From: a virus
Length of the DNA: 40,882 bases
IMG/VR virus record: IMGVR_UViG_3300044825_002770
Coordinates: 1 to 40,882 of that record
Strand: one strand, 5' to 3'
Part shown: piece after piece, positions 8,132 through 15,838 of the stretch
How positions within the stretch are numbered: the stretch's first letter is position 1
Layout of the letters: every line of letters begins with the position of its first letter
The notes under the pieces: generated by a model
Told to the model about the DNA's origin: nothing
What the model saw: only the letters and a program-made list of their open reading frames with translations
Database searches by the model: none
Program-made: the position numbers and the translations under genes

Positions 8132-9531
8132 TGCTAAACGCAGACGGAAAATACACACAGCTAACCCTCAACGATGCGCGGACTCTAGTTCTGCAAGCGG
8201 CCGCTGCTGCAGGTGTGGATGTGCCTGCGGGTAGCGTAGAAGACCAGATCAAAGAATTTCTGGCGCAAATCATGGTGCAAGTTGACGCGGCGCAATACGC
8301 TTCCATTGTAAAGCAGTTCAACCCCACCGGGTCAGACATTGACCTGCAAAACCCCGGCTTCCCCCGTCTGGCTGCCGCGTCTGCAAAAGGGTTTTTGCAG
8401 ATTGTAAACGGCGGCGGCGAAAGCCTGCCATTCCCCGAAGGGACGATTTTCACGGCGCCTAACGGCAACACGTATACGAATATAAGCGGCGCGGTGACCG
8501 TGGGTGTAGGTGAGACCGGGTTTCTCAGTATTCAGTCTGTGGAGACAGGAGCAGACCAGAACCTGCCCGCAGATCAAGCTTTCACAGGCGGCCCCGGCGG
8601 CACAATTACAAACCCGCAGCCGTTGACAGGCGGCCGGGACATAGAATCAGACAGCGCGTACCTCAATCGGTTGTCCTTTTACAAATCGAATAACGTCAGC
8701 GTGCAATCCACGGTCGCTGCAAAAAAAGAACTGCTCGAAACCTACGATGCTGTAGAACTGTACGTCAATTCAGACAATGACGGCATTACTGTTCCGATTC
8801 CGATACCGCCGCAGGGGCTGAACTGTGTTATTTTGCTGGCGTCCGGTATCCACGCAGGGCCGGAAGAAATCGCCGCAGCCATCGGAATATTGACCCGGCG
8901 TTTTGAATTCGGAAACCTTAACAGCCAGGACAGTGACTTGCACCCGATCATACAGGGGTCATCATACACGGGCGTTTATCCGCAGGCGTACAGTCTGACC
9001 CCTGCGCAGGCGGTAGCGGCTACCGTTGATTGCCAGGTCAACGTGTCTTTCCCTCCCGATACACTGAGCGAAGAAAAGCAAAAACTGGCTGAAGCCTTCG
9101 CCACAGCTTTTGTGCAACGCTTGATTCGCCTTCTGTCCGGAACCGAGGGAACTTTTACTTTCGTTTTTGAACCGCTCGCAGCCGATCCGATGACTTCTAC
9201 TCCTTCTGTGTCTGCAAGTGAAAACGGGCCGGTTATTGCGCCGTTTATCGCCATAGAGGCTGTGCGGTCTCTCATTGCCGGGCAGAACAACACGGGCGAC
9301 AATACCGGGGTGCAGATCCTCACATGTGAAAATCTTTCCATTGAATTAGACCCGAACGAGTATGAACAGAACCCGATTTTGCTTTCTATCCACGCGCCAT
9401 ATGAGGGAACGCTTGCAACGGTGAATTTCAAACTGGATGCGCTTTTCTCTGACGGCACATCCTGGTATGACCGTTTTGTGACGCTTGATCCTTCGCGCAT
9501 TACAGTAACGCTGACAGAGGCCGTTGCATGA
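8131..9531 (+). CDS. Baseplate J-like wedge protein (Mu gp47-like)
   Basis: A 466-residue protein. The pattern GTIFTAPNGNTYTNISGAVTVGVGETGFLSIQSVETGADQN followed by TGGRDIESDSAYLNRL is the hallmark of the baseplate J family, which corresponds to T4 gp6. These proteins form the iris ring that triggers sheath contraction. The region VELYVNSDNDGITVPIPIPPQGLNCVIL matches the second conserved block. Gene order (gp45, gp46, gp47-like) agrees. It overlaps the next gene by ATGA. Confidence 0.85.
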   Translation: MLNADGKYTQLTLNDARTLVLQAAAAAGVDVPAGSVEDQIKEFLAQIMVQVDAAQYASIVKQFNPTGSDIDLQNPGFPRLAAASAKGFLQIVNGGGESLPFPEGTIFTAPNGNTYTNISGAVTVGVGETGFLSIQSVETGADQNLPADQAFTGGPGGTITNPQPLTGGRDIESDSAYLNRLSFYKSNNVSVQSTVAAKKELLETYDAVELYVNSDNDGITVPIPIPPQGLNCVILLASGIHAGPEEIAAAIGILTRRFEFGNLNSQDSDLHPIIQGSSYTGVYPQAYSLTPAQAVAATVDCQVNVSFPPDTLSEEKQKLAEAFATAFVQRLIRLLSGTEGTFTFVFEPLAADPMTSTPSVSASENGPVIAPFIAIEAVRSLIAGQNNTGDNTGVQILTCENLSIELDPNEYEQNPILLSIHAPYEGTLATVNFKLDALFSDGTSWYDRFVTLDPSRITVTLTEAVA

Positions 9532-10613
9532 GTTTTGAGCGCGGGACATTCCGGCAGCTCACGGCACCGGGATATTTCAACTTCTCGCCTTCTCAATCTG
9601 AGAAGACCGCACAGATTGCGGCATGGTTCGACGGTGTGACGGAGTTTTTCCAGGATCAACAAAACCTGTTTGACCTCACCTTCCGTCAGTGGGCCACGCG
9701 GGATTACACTGGGCTCACCCCCTCGCTGCAAATGTTCCTGTACTATTTGAGCCAACGTATCGGGTTCACGTGGATTCAAAGCAACTTGAACACAGAAAGA
9801 GATTTGCTTTCATACCTGTATTCCCCGCGTCCTGAAATATTCTCGGACTGCATCAATCAGCTGTACAATCTGCTTGTACAGGTGGGCTGGATCTCAGGCG
9901 TGGGGCAGGTCATTGCGGGAAAAGGCGCGCCGATCAATTTTGCTGAACTTCTGATCATCTTTACGGATGCGCCTTATGTACCCAGCACCCCCGGCAATAC
10001 CGCGTATGCACGGCGCGCCTGGGCGGCTCCTTCGGGCTGGACAAAAGCCCCCGCGTCATCTACCTACATGTGCCGTGGTTATCTGTACAACGGAGAAATT
10101 GTCTGGCTGCCGCCGGTCAGCACGGCCGCAGTAATTTCCTATTTCGACGTTGCGGCCCTTTCAGACCTGTCTTTGCTGGTAGCTTCTGACGGAGACGTGG
10201 CCGGGGTATTCGATGACGGCTCCGGGGACACCGGGGCAATCTACACATTTTACGACGGCGATTGGTTCAAATGTTCGACGCTGTACAATCTGCAGGGGTC
10301 CGTATATCAAAACACTTATCTGGATTCGTCCGGCATTTTCGCCCCCGATGATCCGCTTATTACTTCACAGACTCCGCCGCCGGTTTCCGGGCCGTCAAAG
10401 GGCTACGGCTTTTATGGTCTGTTTGGCGTTAACCCGACCACTGAAAACGTAGAGCTTGTTATAACGTTAACCGCTGACGGTTTCGCCAATCTGGGGGTCA
10501 TCATTGCGCTCATCCGCAAAATCAAACCCTTCGTGAACCGCGTCTACCTTTACGCCACGTACGGGGAAGACGTCTATCTAATCGAAATCAAAGACCTGTG
10601 CGCCATTAACTAG
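9528..10613 (+). CDS. Baseplate wedge / tail protein (Mu gp48, P2 gpI position)
   Basis: A 361-residue protein with an ATGA overlap on the J-like gene. The N-terminal part is helical and aromatic (MFLYYLSQRIGFTWI), and the middle (about 160-290) looks like an inserted beta domain with many Gly, Ser and Tyr. The last 50 residues return to strands and helices (GVIIALIRKIKPFVNRVYLYATYG). Genes in this place usually encode the wedge part that holds the fibre (gp7/gpI/gp48-like). The inserted domain could bind the fibre. Function is from order. Confidence 0.6.
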   Translation: MSFERGTFRQLTAPGYFNFSPSQSEKTAQIAAWFDGVTEFFQDQQNLFDLTFRQWATRDYTGLTPSLQMFLYYLSQRIGFTWIQSNLNTERDLLSYLYSPRPEIFSDCINQLYNLLVQVGWISGVGQVIAGKGAPINFAELLIIFTDAPYVPSTPGNTAYARRAWAAPSGWTKAPASSTYMCRGYLYNGEIVWLPPVSTAAVISYFDVAALSDLSLLVASDGDVAGVFDDGSGDTGAIYTFYDGDWFKCSTLYNLQGSVYQNTYLDSSGIFAPDDPLITSQTPPPVSGPSKGYGFYGLFGVNPTTENVELVITLTADGFANLGVIIALIRKIKPFVNRVYLYATYGEDVYLIEIKDLCAIN

Positions 10614-10627
10614 CGAGGAAAAAGAAA

Positions 10628-11893
10628 ATGTCATTGCCCTACCCACAAGACCCCGCCAGCCCTTCCGCCCCGAATCCGTATTTTCCGGACAATGGTTTTG
10701 TACGCGGGGACCAGTTCCGCGCGAACAACGCTAAAATCTGGGCAAACACTGAATACCTCGACGCGCTCATTACGTCGGAAGTGGCGGCGATTCTTGCGCA
10801 GCTTCCGCGCGGGCTTTTGATCGGCGGCGTCCTGAAAGATTCAAACAACCCGCCCACCGTGCAGGCGGGAACCTACGACGTAAAAGGTACAGCCGTGCAG
10901 GTAACGGCGGATACCGCTTTGACATGGCTGGCGAATTCGTTAGGCGATACAGCGATTGCCAATAACTACTGGTATTACGTAGGAATCAAACCGGGTGCAA
11001 TCAAGGTTCACCTTGCCTGGGGGAATTCCGCGCTTGGTTCTACAGCAATTCAGAAAATAACCTCCGTGGGCGGCGGCGTGTGGGAACTGGGCGTTTTAAA
11101 CGCGGTGGACCTTTCGTCTTTCGCGGTGGGCATGGTGGTACCTGTTACCGGCACAACGTCCACCGCTAACAGCGGTGTTTTTGAAAGCACAGCGTTTTCA
11201 AACGTAGCGGACTCCGGGGGGTCCGGCCTGAAATATATCCGTGTCAGGAACTCAAACGGCGTTGCACAGGCAGGAGTCGCGGGAACCCTGACTGCAAACT
11301 ACAGGGTTGGAAGCGTGACCACGGCCGCAGATACCCGCATTTATTCCCCTGCCCCTACATGGTCCGAAACGTACGGGGAGTTTCTGTCAGACTATGACTC
11401 GTCCTACAGGCTTATTGCCATGTTTTCCACGGACGGATCGGGAAATGTTGTGGACGTCATCCCGTTCGGGCAGGGCTCGAAGAAAAACGATTCCCTGATT
11501 GCTATGGATAGCGTAAATACCTACGTTAACAACGCGATACGCTTTACGAATGTCTACTACAACCGTGGAACCGATGTTACGCTTTCCGATGACGGGACCG
11601 ACGCTACCATGTTGACGGCTAACGTTGCTGGCTGGCTGGATATAAGCTGTCCTTTCTTTGCAGCGGGCAGCACGCAGCAGGTGTATTTTGTCAAAAACGG
11701 AACAACCAGCACGGGGCAGAATGACGCCGGGCTAGTGGGACAGGGTTTCTCGGCGGCCGGTAACTATGGGGGTGCCAATGCCTCTGGTATCTGGATGAAC
11801 CCCGGCGACGTTGTACGTATCTACGCGGCGAGCCTGACACTCAGTGTGACCCCCGGAACAACGCGTTTTGTCGCCACGTTCAAAGCTGCATAA
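10628..11893 (+). CDS. Tail fibre / receptor-binding protein
   Basis: A 421-residue protein with GAGGAAAAAG before its ATG. The N-terminus (FVRGDQFRANNAKIWANTEYLDALI) resembles baseplate-attachment ends of tail fibres. The middle is beta-rich with repeated Gly/Ser/Thr. The last 100 residues (NVAGWLDISCPFFAAGSTQQVYFVKNG to IWMNPGDVVRIYAASLTL) look like a jelly-roll tip of the C1q/TNF-like or phage fibre-knob type. It would set host specificity. It is the last virion gene before the lysis block. Confidence 0.75.
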   Translation: MSLPYPQDPASPSAPNPYFPDNGFVRGDQFRANNAKIWANTEYLDALITSEVAAILAQLPRGLLIGGVLKDSNNPPTVQAGTYDVKGTAVQVTADTALTWLANSLGDTAIANNYWYYVGIKPGAIKVHLAWGNSALGSTAIQKITSVGGGVWELGVLNAVDLSSFAVGMVVPVTGTTSTANSGVFESTAFSNVADSGGSGLKYIRVRNSNGVAQAGVAGTLTANYRVGSVTTAADTRIYSPAPTWSETYGEFLSDYDSSYRLIAMFSTDGSGNVVDVIPFGQGSKKNDSLIAMDSVNTYVNNAIRFTNVYYNRGTDVTLSDDGTDATMLTANVAGWLDISCPFFAAGSTQQVYFVKNGTTSTGQNDAGLVGQGFSAAGNYGGANASGIWMNPGDVVRIYAASLTLSVTPGTTRFVATFKAA

Positions 11894-11899
11894 CGGGGA

Positions 11900-12238
11900 A
11901 TGGAATGGCTAAGAGAACATTTCCCCCTTGCATCGGCTCTGCTCGGGATTCTGACCACGGCGGGCGGCGGCGTTCTGGCTTTGTACCGGGTGCTTGCGGC
12001 GCGCGTGGATGAGAAAATGAGTGCGGCGGTTTCGATAGCGGTTAACGAAGCAGTGCAGGAAATTATGCTAGATTTTTCTCAGGTGCGGGAACGCGTGGCG
12101 GCGCTGGAAGCGCATTTCATGGACTCTAAAGAAGATATACAGGAAATCAAGGGAAAGCTGGACACGTTAGGCGGGCACGTTTTGCAACTGCCAGACAGAC
12201 TGGCCGAGGTACTGAAAAATGAAAAAGCTGATTCTTAA
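11900..12238 (+). CDS. Small membrane protein with coiled coil, lysis-region (holin-like candidate)
   Basis: A 112-residue protein. Residues 10-33 form one hydrophobic segment (ASALLGILTTAGGGVLALYRVLA). Residues 40-105 are a likely coiled coil (RERVAALEAHFMDSKEDIQEIKGKLDTLGGHV). The layout resembles small lysis-associated membrane proteins, but with the membrane segment at the N-terminus. GGGGA precedes the ATG. It overlaps the SGNH hydrolase gene by 20 bases. It could be a holin, a holin partner or a fibre-related anchor; the sequence does not decide. Confidence 0.45.
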   Translation: MEWLREHFPLASALLGILTTAGGGVLALYRVLAARVDEKMSAAVSIAVNEAVQEIMLDFSQVRERVAALEAHFMDSKEDIQEIKGKLDTLGGHVLQLPDRLAEVLKNEKADS

Positions 12239-12863
12239 ATTGCAAGCATGGTGGTACAAACGCAGACCGCAAAAGCGGCCGGGGTTCATTGACCTTTTGT
12301 TCAAGTTCCGGCTTGCACAGGCTGCACAGTTTGTCGGCAAAGCTTCGGTCCTGTGGTCCGGGGATTCCCGTTTTCACCAGGCGGAACCTCAGATAAATGA
12401 CACACCGGGCTGGCTGTGTCTTGCGGTTTCCGGGTCCACGGCAGATCCTGACGGTTTGAAATACGGGGCCGCGTTAACCGGCATTGTAAAGCCCCTTGCT
12501 ACCGTGATAGACTGGGACGGGAATGACTTTTTACAAGGCCGCGAAGTCAAAGACGTTTTGAATGCGCACCTTGCGGTCCGTGGGCGTATTGCTATGCAGG
12601 GCGGTTTTGTCCTGAGTCTGGAGCTGTGCCCGCTCGGGCTCCCTGCGGACAACCCGGTCAACGTCAAAATTGCGCGATTCAATGCCGCACTGGCCGCCGC
12701 CATAGGGCCGGACTTCGTGCCGGTGAATGACAAACTGGCCCCCGGCGGAACCATGCTGCAAAAATACGACAGCGGGGATCACATCCACTGGTCGGCAGCG
12801 GCCTTTGAAGACGCGGTTTTCCCGCGCGTGAAAGAAGCATTGAAAGCGCGGGGGATTGTATGA
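12219..12863 (+). CDS. SGNH/GDSL-family hydrolase
   Basis: A 214-residue protein with the four SGNH blocks visible: Ser50 in GDS (48-50), Gly72 (VSGST), Asn102 in WDGNDF, and Asp187/His190 in DHIHW. Enzymes of this fold are esterases, often removing acetyl groups from sugars. Placed between fibre and endolysin, it may trim acetylated host glycan or peptidoglycan. The first 30 residues are basic and aromatic (MKKLILKLQAWWYKRR) without a cleavable signal peptide. It may be virion-bound or act from inside. The substrate is unknown. Confidence 0.75.
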   Translation: MKKLILKLQAWWYKRRPQKRPGFIDLLFKFRLAQAAQFVGKASVLWSGDSRFHQAEPQINDTPGWLCLAVSGSTADPDGLKYGAALTGIVKPLATVIDWDGNDFLQGREVKDVLNAHLAVRGRIAMQGGFVLSLELCPLGLPADNPVNVKIARFNAALAAAIGPDFVPVNDKLAPGGTMLQKYDSGDHIHWSAAAFEDAVFPRVKEALKARGIV

Positions 12864-13585
12864 TTGCCACAGACAAGATAGAAGACTACTTCAATTTTAC
12901 GCACCCGCACCGGATCAGCCAGCCAGGAGCTTTTCAGCACCGCCTGGGGGCATTCCAGACCTGCGGCCGGGGTAAACGGCCCCGCCTGCCCTACCCGTCT
13001 ATCGGTGTTTTGCATGTTCCCGTCTACGACGCTGGCGGGCCTTCCGGGGATCTCACTGCGGAAATAGTGGCCGCCTACCTTGCGGACCCGCCGGAAAACC
13101 AGAACCCCGAGAAATACGGCCGCCGGTTTGCGTCCGTGCATGCATGCGCAGATCGCGACAGCTTCGTGCTATGCCTGCCGGCTGACGCGGTGTGCTGGGG
13201 CTGCGGCAATTTCAACACGGCAGAAGACTCCTGGGAAGTGGAAATTGCCGGGCTGTCCACGGAGCCGCCGGGGTACTGGGCCACCGAAGACGGTACAAAA
13301 AAGCTGATGCAAGCTGCCCGCGCTCACGTAGCGGCCGCGAAACTCGCTTTCGGGAATTCCTGGCGGCTCGGACTGGTACCCCCGCAGCTCGGGCAGGTAG
13401 ACGAAGCCGGGCGCGTTGCGCGCTCCGGATGGCTCCAACATCGGGATATTCCCTACTGGACGGGCACTAAATGGGCACAGCCCCCGGCAGACAACATCCG
13501 CGCGGGCCAGCATTCCGACATTTGCGCCGGTTTCCCGTGGATGCATTTTTTTGGAGTTCTGGCGGCGGAAATCAATAAGGGTTGA
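12860..13585 (+). CDS. Endolysin, N-acetylmuramoyl-L-alanine amidase-like
   Basis: A 241-residue protein with ATGA overlap on the hydrolase. It shows the amidase_2/PGRP pattern: strand with His52 (GVLHVPVY), then ASVHACADRDSFVLCLPAD and the ExxG-like SWEVEIAG, and late GWLQHRDIPYW (His194) and GQHSDICAGFPW (His218, Asp220, Cys222). These late residues correspond to zinc ligands in the family. It would cut the bond between MurNAc and L-Ala at lysis. It has no signal peptide, so it needs a holin. A terminator follows directly. The first 45 residues are not family-typical. Confidence 0.7.
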   Translation: MIATDKIEDYFNFTHPHRISQPGAFQHRLGAFQTCGRGKRPRLPYPSIGVLHVPVYDAGGPSGDLTAEIVAAYLADPPENQNPEKYGRRFASVHACADRDSFVLCLPADAVCWGCGNFNTAEDSWEVEIAGLSTEPPGYWATEDGTKKLMQAARAHVAAAKLAFGNSWRLGLVPPQLGQVDEAGRVARSGWLQHRDIPYWTGTKWAQPPADNIRAGQHSDICAGFPWMHFFGVLAAEINKG

Positions 13586-13587
13586 CA

Positions 13588-13612
13588 GGGGCCCCGCAAG
13601 GGGCCCTTTTTT
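13588..13612 (+). terminator. Rho-independent terminator after endolysin
   Basis: The stem GGGCCCC pairs with GGGGCCC around a GCAA loop, followed by six T (13607-13612). The G at 13588 can add a G-T pair. It begins 3 bases after the endolysin stop. Genes downstream on the same strand must have read-through or their own promoter. Confidence 0.9.
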
Positions 13613-13686
13613 GTGCAAGGGCCGCAAAGGCAAAGGTACAAACGCCGATGATTCAACGGCACTATTTACAACACAAGGACGCTACT

Positions 13687-13860
13687 ATGAAGAGCGAAGA
13701 TCAAGCCGCCGAAAATCTGACCGAAGGAATGCCGCAGGAGTCCGCACCGGCAACGCCTGCACGGAAAAAATCCGCGAAGAAAAAAGCGGGCAAGAAAGCC
13801 GTGAAAAAGGCCGGTAAAAAATCAGGAAAGAAGGCGGCAAAAAAGAAGGGGAAACGATGA
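13687..13860 (+). CDS. Lys/Ala-rich basic protein (histone H1-like tail)
   Basis: A 57-residue protein. The ATG at 13687 is chosen because AAGGA lies 7 bases upstream; the longer open frame begins before the terminator. The N-terminal 25 residues are acidic to neutral. The rest is almost only Lys, Ala and Gly with KKAGKK-type repeats, like the C-terminal tails of bacterial histone H1-like proteins. It could bind DNA or RNA, or act on membranes near the lysis genes. It overlaps the next start by ATGA. Confidence 0.65.
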   Translation: MKSEDQAAENLTEGMPQESAPATPARKKSAKKKAGKKAVKKAGKKSGKKAAKKKGKR

Positions 13861-14135
13861 CAAAAGTCAGGATGATTTTTGTCATTGCTGCGGCGGTGCT
13901 TTTCATAACCGGTTCTCTGCTCTGTGTAGTTGAATCAATTCTAAAAGTCCCGCCTACCGTCCTGGGCCCTTACAACGGGCCCTTCGGCGGTCTTGAGATA
14001 GCGGCCGCCGTGGTGTGTCTGGTTCTGGCAATTGACCCGGACCGCATACAGGCGGCCCTTTTGTCCAGGATCCAAAAAGACCCCCCGGCGGCCCCGCCTG
14101 CCGTTACACCCCCACCACAGGAGCCCCCGAAATGA
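13857..14135 (+). CDS. Two-helix membrane protein (holin candidate)
   Basis: A 92-residue protein with two hydrophobic segments, about 6-27 (MIFVIAAAVLFITGSLLCVV) and 46-60 (GGLEIAAAVVCLVLAI). They are joined by a short Pro/Gly loop (VPPTVLGPYNGP) and followed by a polar, proline-rich tail (PPAAPPAVTPPPQEPPK). Size and topology suit a class II holin or antiholin. It lies between endolysin and spanin-type genes, which supports a lysis role. ATGA overlaps join it on both sides. Confidence 0.55.
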   Translation: MTKVRMIFVIAAAVLFITGSLLCVVESILKVPPTVLGPYNGPFGGLEIAAAVVCLVLAIDPDRIQAALLSRIQKDPPAAPPAVTPPPQEPPK

Positions 14136-14311
14136 AAGCATTGTGGATTTCTCTTCTACTTCTCATAGGAACCGCCTGCACTGTAGGCCAGCGCGAAGTG
14201 TTTGAAACATGGAAACCGTACAACGACCACGGGCACGTTTCCGTCATGCATGGCACAAGCCGTATGCACTGGGCGCGCGTACGTAACGAGGTTGACGCAT
14301 GGTTCGAATAA
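14132..14311 (+). CDS. Small putative lipoprotein, lysis region
   Basis: A 59-residue protein, ATG overlapping the prior stop by ATGA. Residues 1-15 form a short signal (MKALWISLLLLIGTA), followed by Cys16. The lipobox is not ideal because Gly is at -3. The mature part is short and rich in His, Tyr and Trp (WKPYNDHGHVSVMHG; MHWARVRNEV). It could be an outer-membrane spanin partner, but the mature part shows no coiled coil. It overlaps the next gene by 13 bases. Confidence 0.55.
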   Translation: MKALWISLLLLIGTACTVGQREVFETWKPYNDHGHVSVMHGTSRMHWARVRNEVDAWFE

Positions 14312-14742
14312 TCGCTGCACTTCTTCTCTTTTGTGCCGGGTGCTATTCCGCCCCGGTGGTCAAACCCGTAGACACGGCGGACACGCAGGCCCAGAGCACC
14401 CAGAGCGCGCAGGCGCTGCGCACCCTGGCAGAACAGAACGGGCTCCCCGAGCTGGCCCGGCCGCTGATCTCCCGCGCTTCCCAGGATCTAGACGCCTGCT
14501 CGAAAAAACTCGGCACGGTTTCTGACAGTTTGAATACGTGTTCTAAGGCCCTGGCAGAATGCAAAGCCCGCTATGAATCCGCGCGGGATAACGGCGGCGG
14601 CCTGTGGGCGCGTTTCCTGACATACAAAAACTATGTATTGATTGCGCTTGTGGCGTTTGGAATTGGTACGGCTTTCGGCCGCCTGATTCTGTCCATGCTG
14701 TGGGCCGGTATTCAAGCGGCCGTGCCGGCCCTGAGACGCTAG
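14299..14742 (+). CDS. Putative unimolecular spanin (u-spanin)
   Basis: A 147-residue protein with an N-terminal lipoprotein-like signal (IIAALLLFCAGC, Cys15), a periplasmic helical middle (about 30-100), and a C-terminal transmembrane segment (about 113-136, YVLIALVAFGIGTAFGRLILSML). A lipid anchor at one end and a membrane helix at the other is the defining layout of u-spanins such as T1 gp11, which fuse inner and outer membranes at lysis. Cys at -3 makes the lipobox imperfect. The middle has several Cys. It is the last gene of the rightward late operon. Confidence 0.65.
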   Translation: MVRIIAALLLFCAGCYSAPVVKPVDTADTQAQSTQSAQALRTLAEQNGLPELARPLISRASQDLDACSKKLGTVSDSLNTCSKALAECKARYESARDNGGGLWARFLTYKNYVLIALVAFGIGTAFGRLILSMLWAGIQAAVPALRR

Positions 14743-14939
14743 CGGTTTTTTAGTTCCTCCAACCTTTCCTCTAGCATGGTAGACGCCAGCGCGTACATGC
14801 TGGGGGCTTTCCCGTAGCGGTCGCCAAAACGCGCTATGCAGTCCGGCGTCTTTCTGTAGGCTTTCAGTTTTTCATGAGTTGCGGGGGCGATACGCAAAGA
14901 CGCGCCCTGCATTGCCCCGGTCAAATTTGATTCTTTCAC
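14739..14939 (-). CDS. Small RHH-like protein, function unknown
   Basis: A 66-residue protein that converges on the spanin gene and overlaps it by 4 bases. The pattern SLRIAPATHEKLKAYRKTP, then SMYALASTMLEERLEELKNR, recalls ribbon-helix-helix proteins: a strand followed by two helices. That would make it a possible DNA-binding regulator, but the match is weak. It lies 3 bases downstream of the pentapeptide-repeat gene and is probably co-transcribed with it. Confidence 0.5.
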   Translation of the reverse strand: MKESNLTGAMQGASLRIAPATHEKLKAYRKTPDCIARFGDRYGKAPSMYALASTMLEERLEELKNR

Positions 14940-14942
14940 TTT

Positions 14943-15542
14943 TTATTTCTCCTTGTGCTTCTCACACATCGCTAACAAAGTGTCTTTCCAATCACGCCAG
15001 AAGCGCTGGGCATGCTGGTCCATTCTGTCTATCCGTGCGTCGTTAAACGCTGCCCATTCTTTATGCGGGTGGAATTCGCATCCTATCTGCATGTGATTGT
15101 CCCAAATAGTAACAAACCAGCGCAGATTCCCGATTTGTATCGGCGCTTTCGTGACTGAGATTTTCTTACCGTCTGCGCCCCTTAGGACTGCGCCCATTAG
15201 GACTGCGCCCCTTAGGACTGCGCCCCTTAGGTCTGCGCCCGTTAGGTCTGTGCGCGTTAGGACTGCGCCCGTTAGGTCTGCGCCCGTTAGGACTGCGCCC
15301 ATTAGGACTGCGCCCCTTAGGACTGCGCCCGTTAGGTCTGCGCCCGTTAGGTCTGCGCCCGTTAGGACTGCGCCCGTTAGGTCTGCGCCCGTTAGGTCTG
15401 CGTCCGTTAGGACTGTGCGCGTTAGGTCTGCGCCCCTTAGGTCTGCGCCCCTTAGGTCTGCGCGCTCGCCCCCGGCCGCGCCCTCCATCCATCTCCTGTG
15501 ATTCAGCAGGATTTCCTGCAAACGTTTAACTGTGATTTTCAT
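14943..15542 (-). CDS. Pentapeptide-repeat protein
   Basis: A 199-residue protein. Residues 1-27 are a short non-repeat start. Residues 28-125 are about 20 tandem pentapeptides of the ADLTG/AVLRG type, which form a right-handed quadrilateral beta-helix. The last 70 residues (APIQIGNLRWFVTIWDNHMQIGCEFHPHKEW) are a C-terminal region common to phage pentapeptide proteins. Such proteins may mimic DNA or act as scaffolds; no specific target is evident. ATG is preceded by an AT-rich divergent region with inverted repeats. Confidence 0.85.
   Translation of the reverse strand: MKITVKRLQEILLNHRRWMEGAAGGERADLRGADLRGADLTRTVLTDADLTGADLTGAVLTGADLTGADLTGAVLRGAVLMGAVLTGADLTGAVLTRTDLTGADLRGAVLRGAVLMGAVLRGADGKKISVTKAPIQIGNLRWFVTIWDNHMQIGCEFHPHKEWAAFNDARIDRMDQHAQRFWRDWKDTLLAMCEKHKEK
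15172..15465. repeat. 15-bp tandem repeat array (pentapeptide coding)
   Basis: About 20 units of GTTAGGTCTGCGCCC and close variants (CTTAGGACTGCGCCC, ATTAGGACTGCGCCC). The period of 15 bases equals five codons. Units differ mainly at the first base and at GGT/GGA. Because the period is a multiple of three and no unit holds a stop, other frames also stay open here on both strands. Those long open frames are by-products. Confidence 0.95.
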
Positions 15543-15574
15543 AGCTCACACAGTAACGCAGGAACCGGAAAAAA

Positions 15575-15613
15575 GCAACAAAAAATAACAAAAAAATAAT
15601 ATTTTTTTGTTGC
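15575..15613. promoter_or_regulatory. Perfect inverted repeat in divergent intergenic region
   Basis: GCAACAAAAAA (15575-15585) is matched by TTTTTTGTTGC (15603-15613), with 17 AT-only bases between. It lies between the leftward pentapeptide gene and the rightward 15639 gene. It could be an operator, a bidirectional promoter core or a weak bidirectional terminator. The inner bases include the 16-mer AAAATAATATTTTTTT that recurs at 30650. Confidence 0.6.
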
Positions 15614-15631
15614 AAATTCTCGGGGGCTGTG

Positions 15632-15651
15632 TTTTCATATGAGTATGAAAA
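15632..15651. promoter_or_regulatory. Inverted repeat covering a start codon
   Basis: TTTTCATA, TGAG, TATGAAAA is a perfect 8-bp inverted repeat with a 4-base centre. It contains the ATG at 15639 and the alternative ATG at 15645. It may be a protein-binding site or an RNA hairpin that hides the start. Confidence 0.55.
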
Positions 15652-15836
15652 CAAAAGGAACAAATACAGTAAGCACGGAGTCAGCAAAACTACTTGTAGA
15701 AAGGTACTTGAAATCAGAGGGGGACAACCCCCAGCCTACAACAGAGCAGATAGACAAAACATTAGAAGCTGGCGCTGATGCCTATGGTTCACAAGACGCT
15801 TTTATTCAAGTATTAAAAAAACACTTTGGGGTGTAG
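15639..15836 (+). CDS. Small acidic protein, unknown
   Basis: A 65-residue protein. The ATG at 15639 lacks a clear ribosome site; a second ATG at 15645 is also possible. The sequence reads as two or three helices (SAKLLVERYLKSEG; TEQIDKTLEAGADAYGSQDAFIQVLKKHFGV). It shares its first bases (AACAAAAGGAACA) with the next gene, which starts 2 bases after its stop. I do not recognise the family. Confidence 0.6.
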   Translation: MSMKTKGTNTVSTESAKLLVERYLKSEGDNPQPTTEQIDKTLEAGADAYGSQDAFIQVLKKHFGV

Positions 15837-15838
15837 AG

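Noticed and set aside
8976-9779. 267-codon minus-strand frame inside baseplate genes
   Set aside because: Shadow of the J-like gene, which has clear family patterns; no ribosome site and an odd Ser/Arg composition.
15097-15501. 134-codon plus-strand frame rich in Arg-Thr-Ala-Pro
   Set aside because: It is the antisense of the pentapeptide repeats; the 15-bp unit is stop-free in several frames, and no ribosome site is seen.
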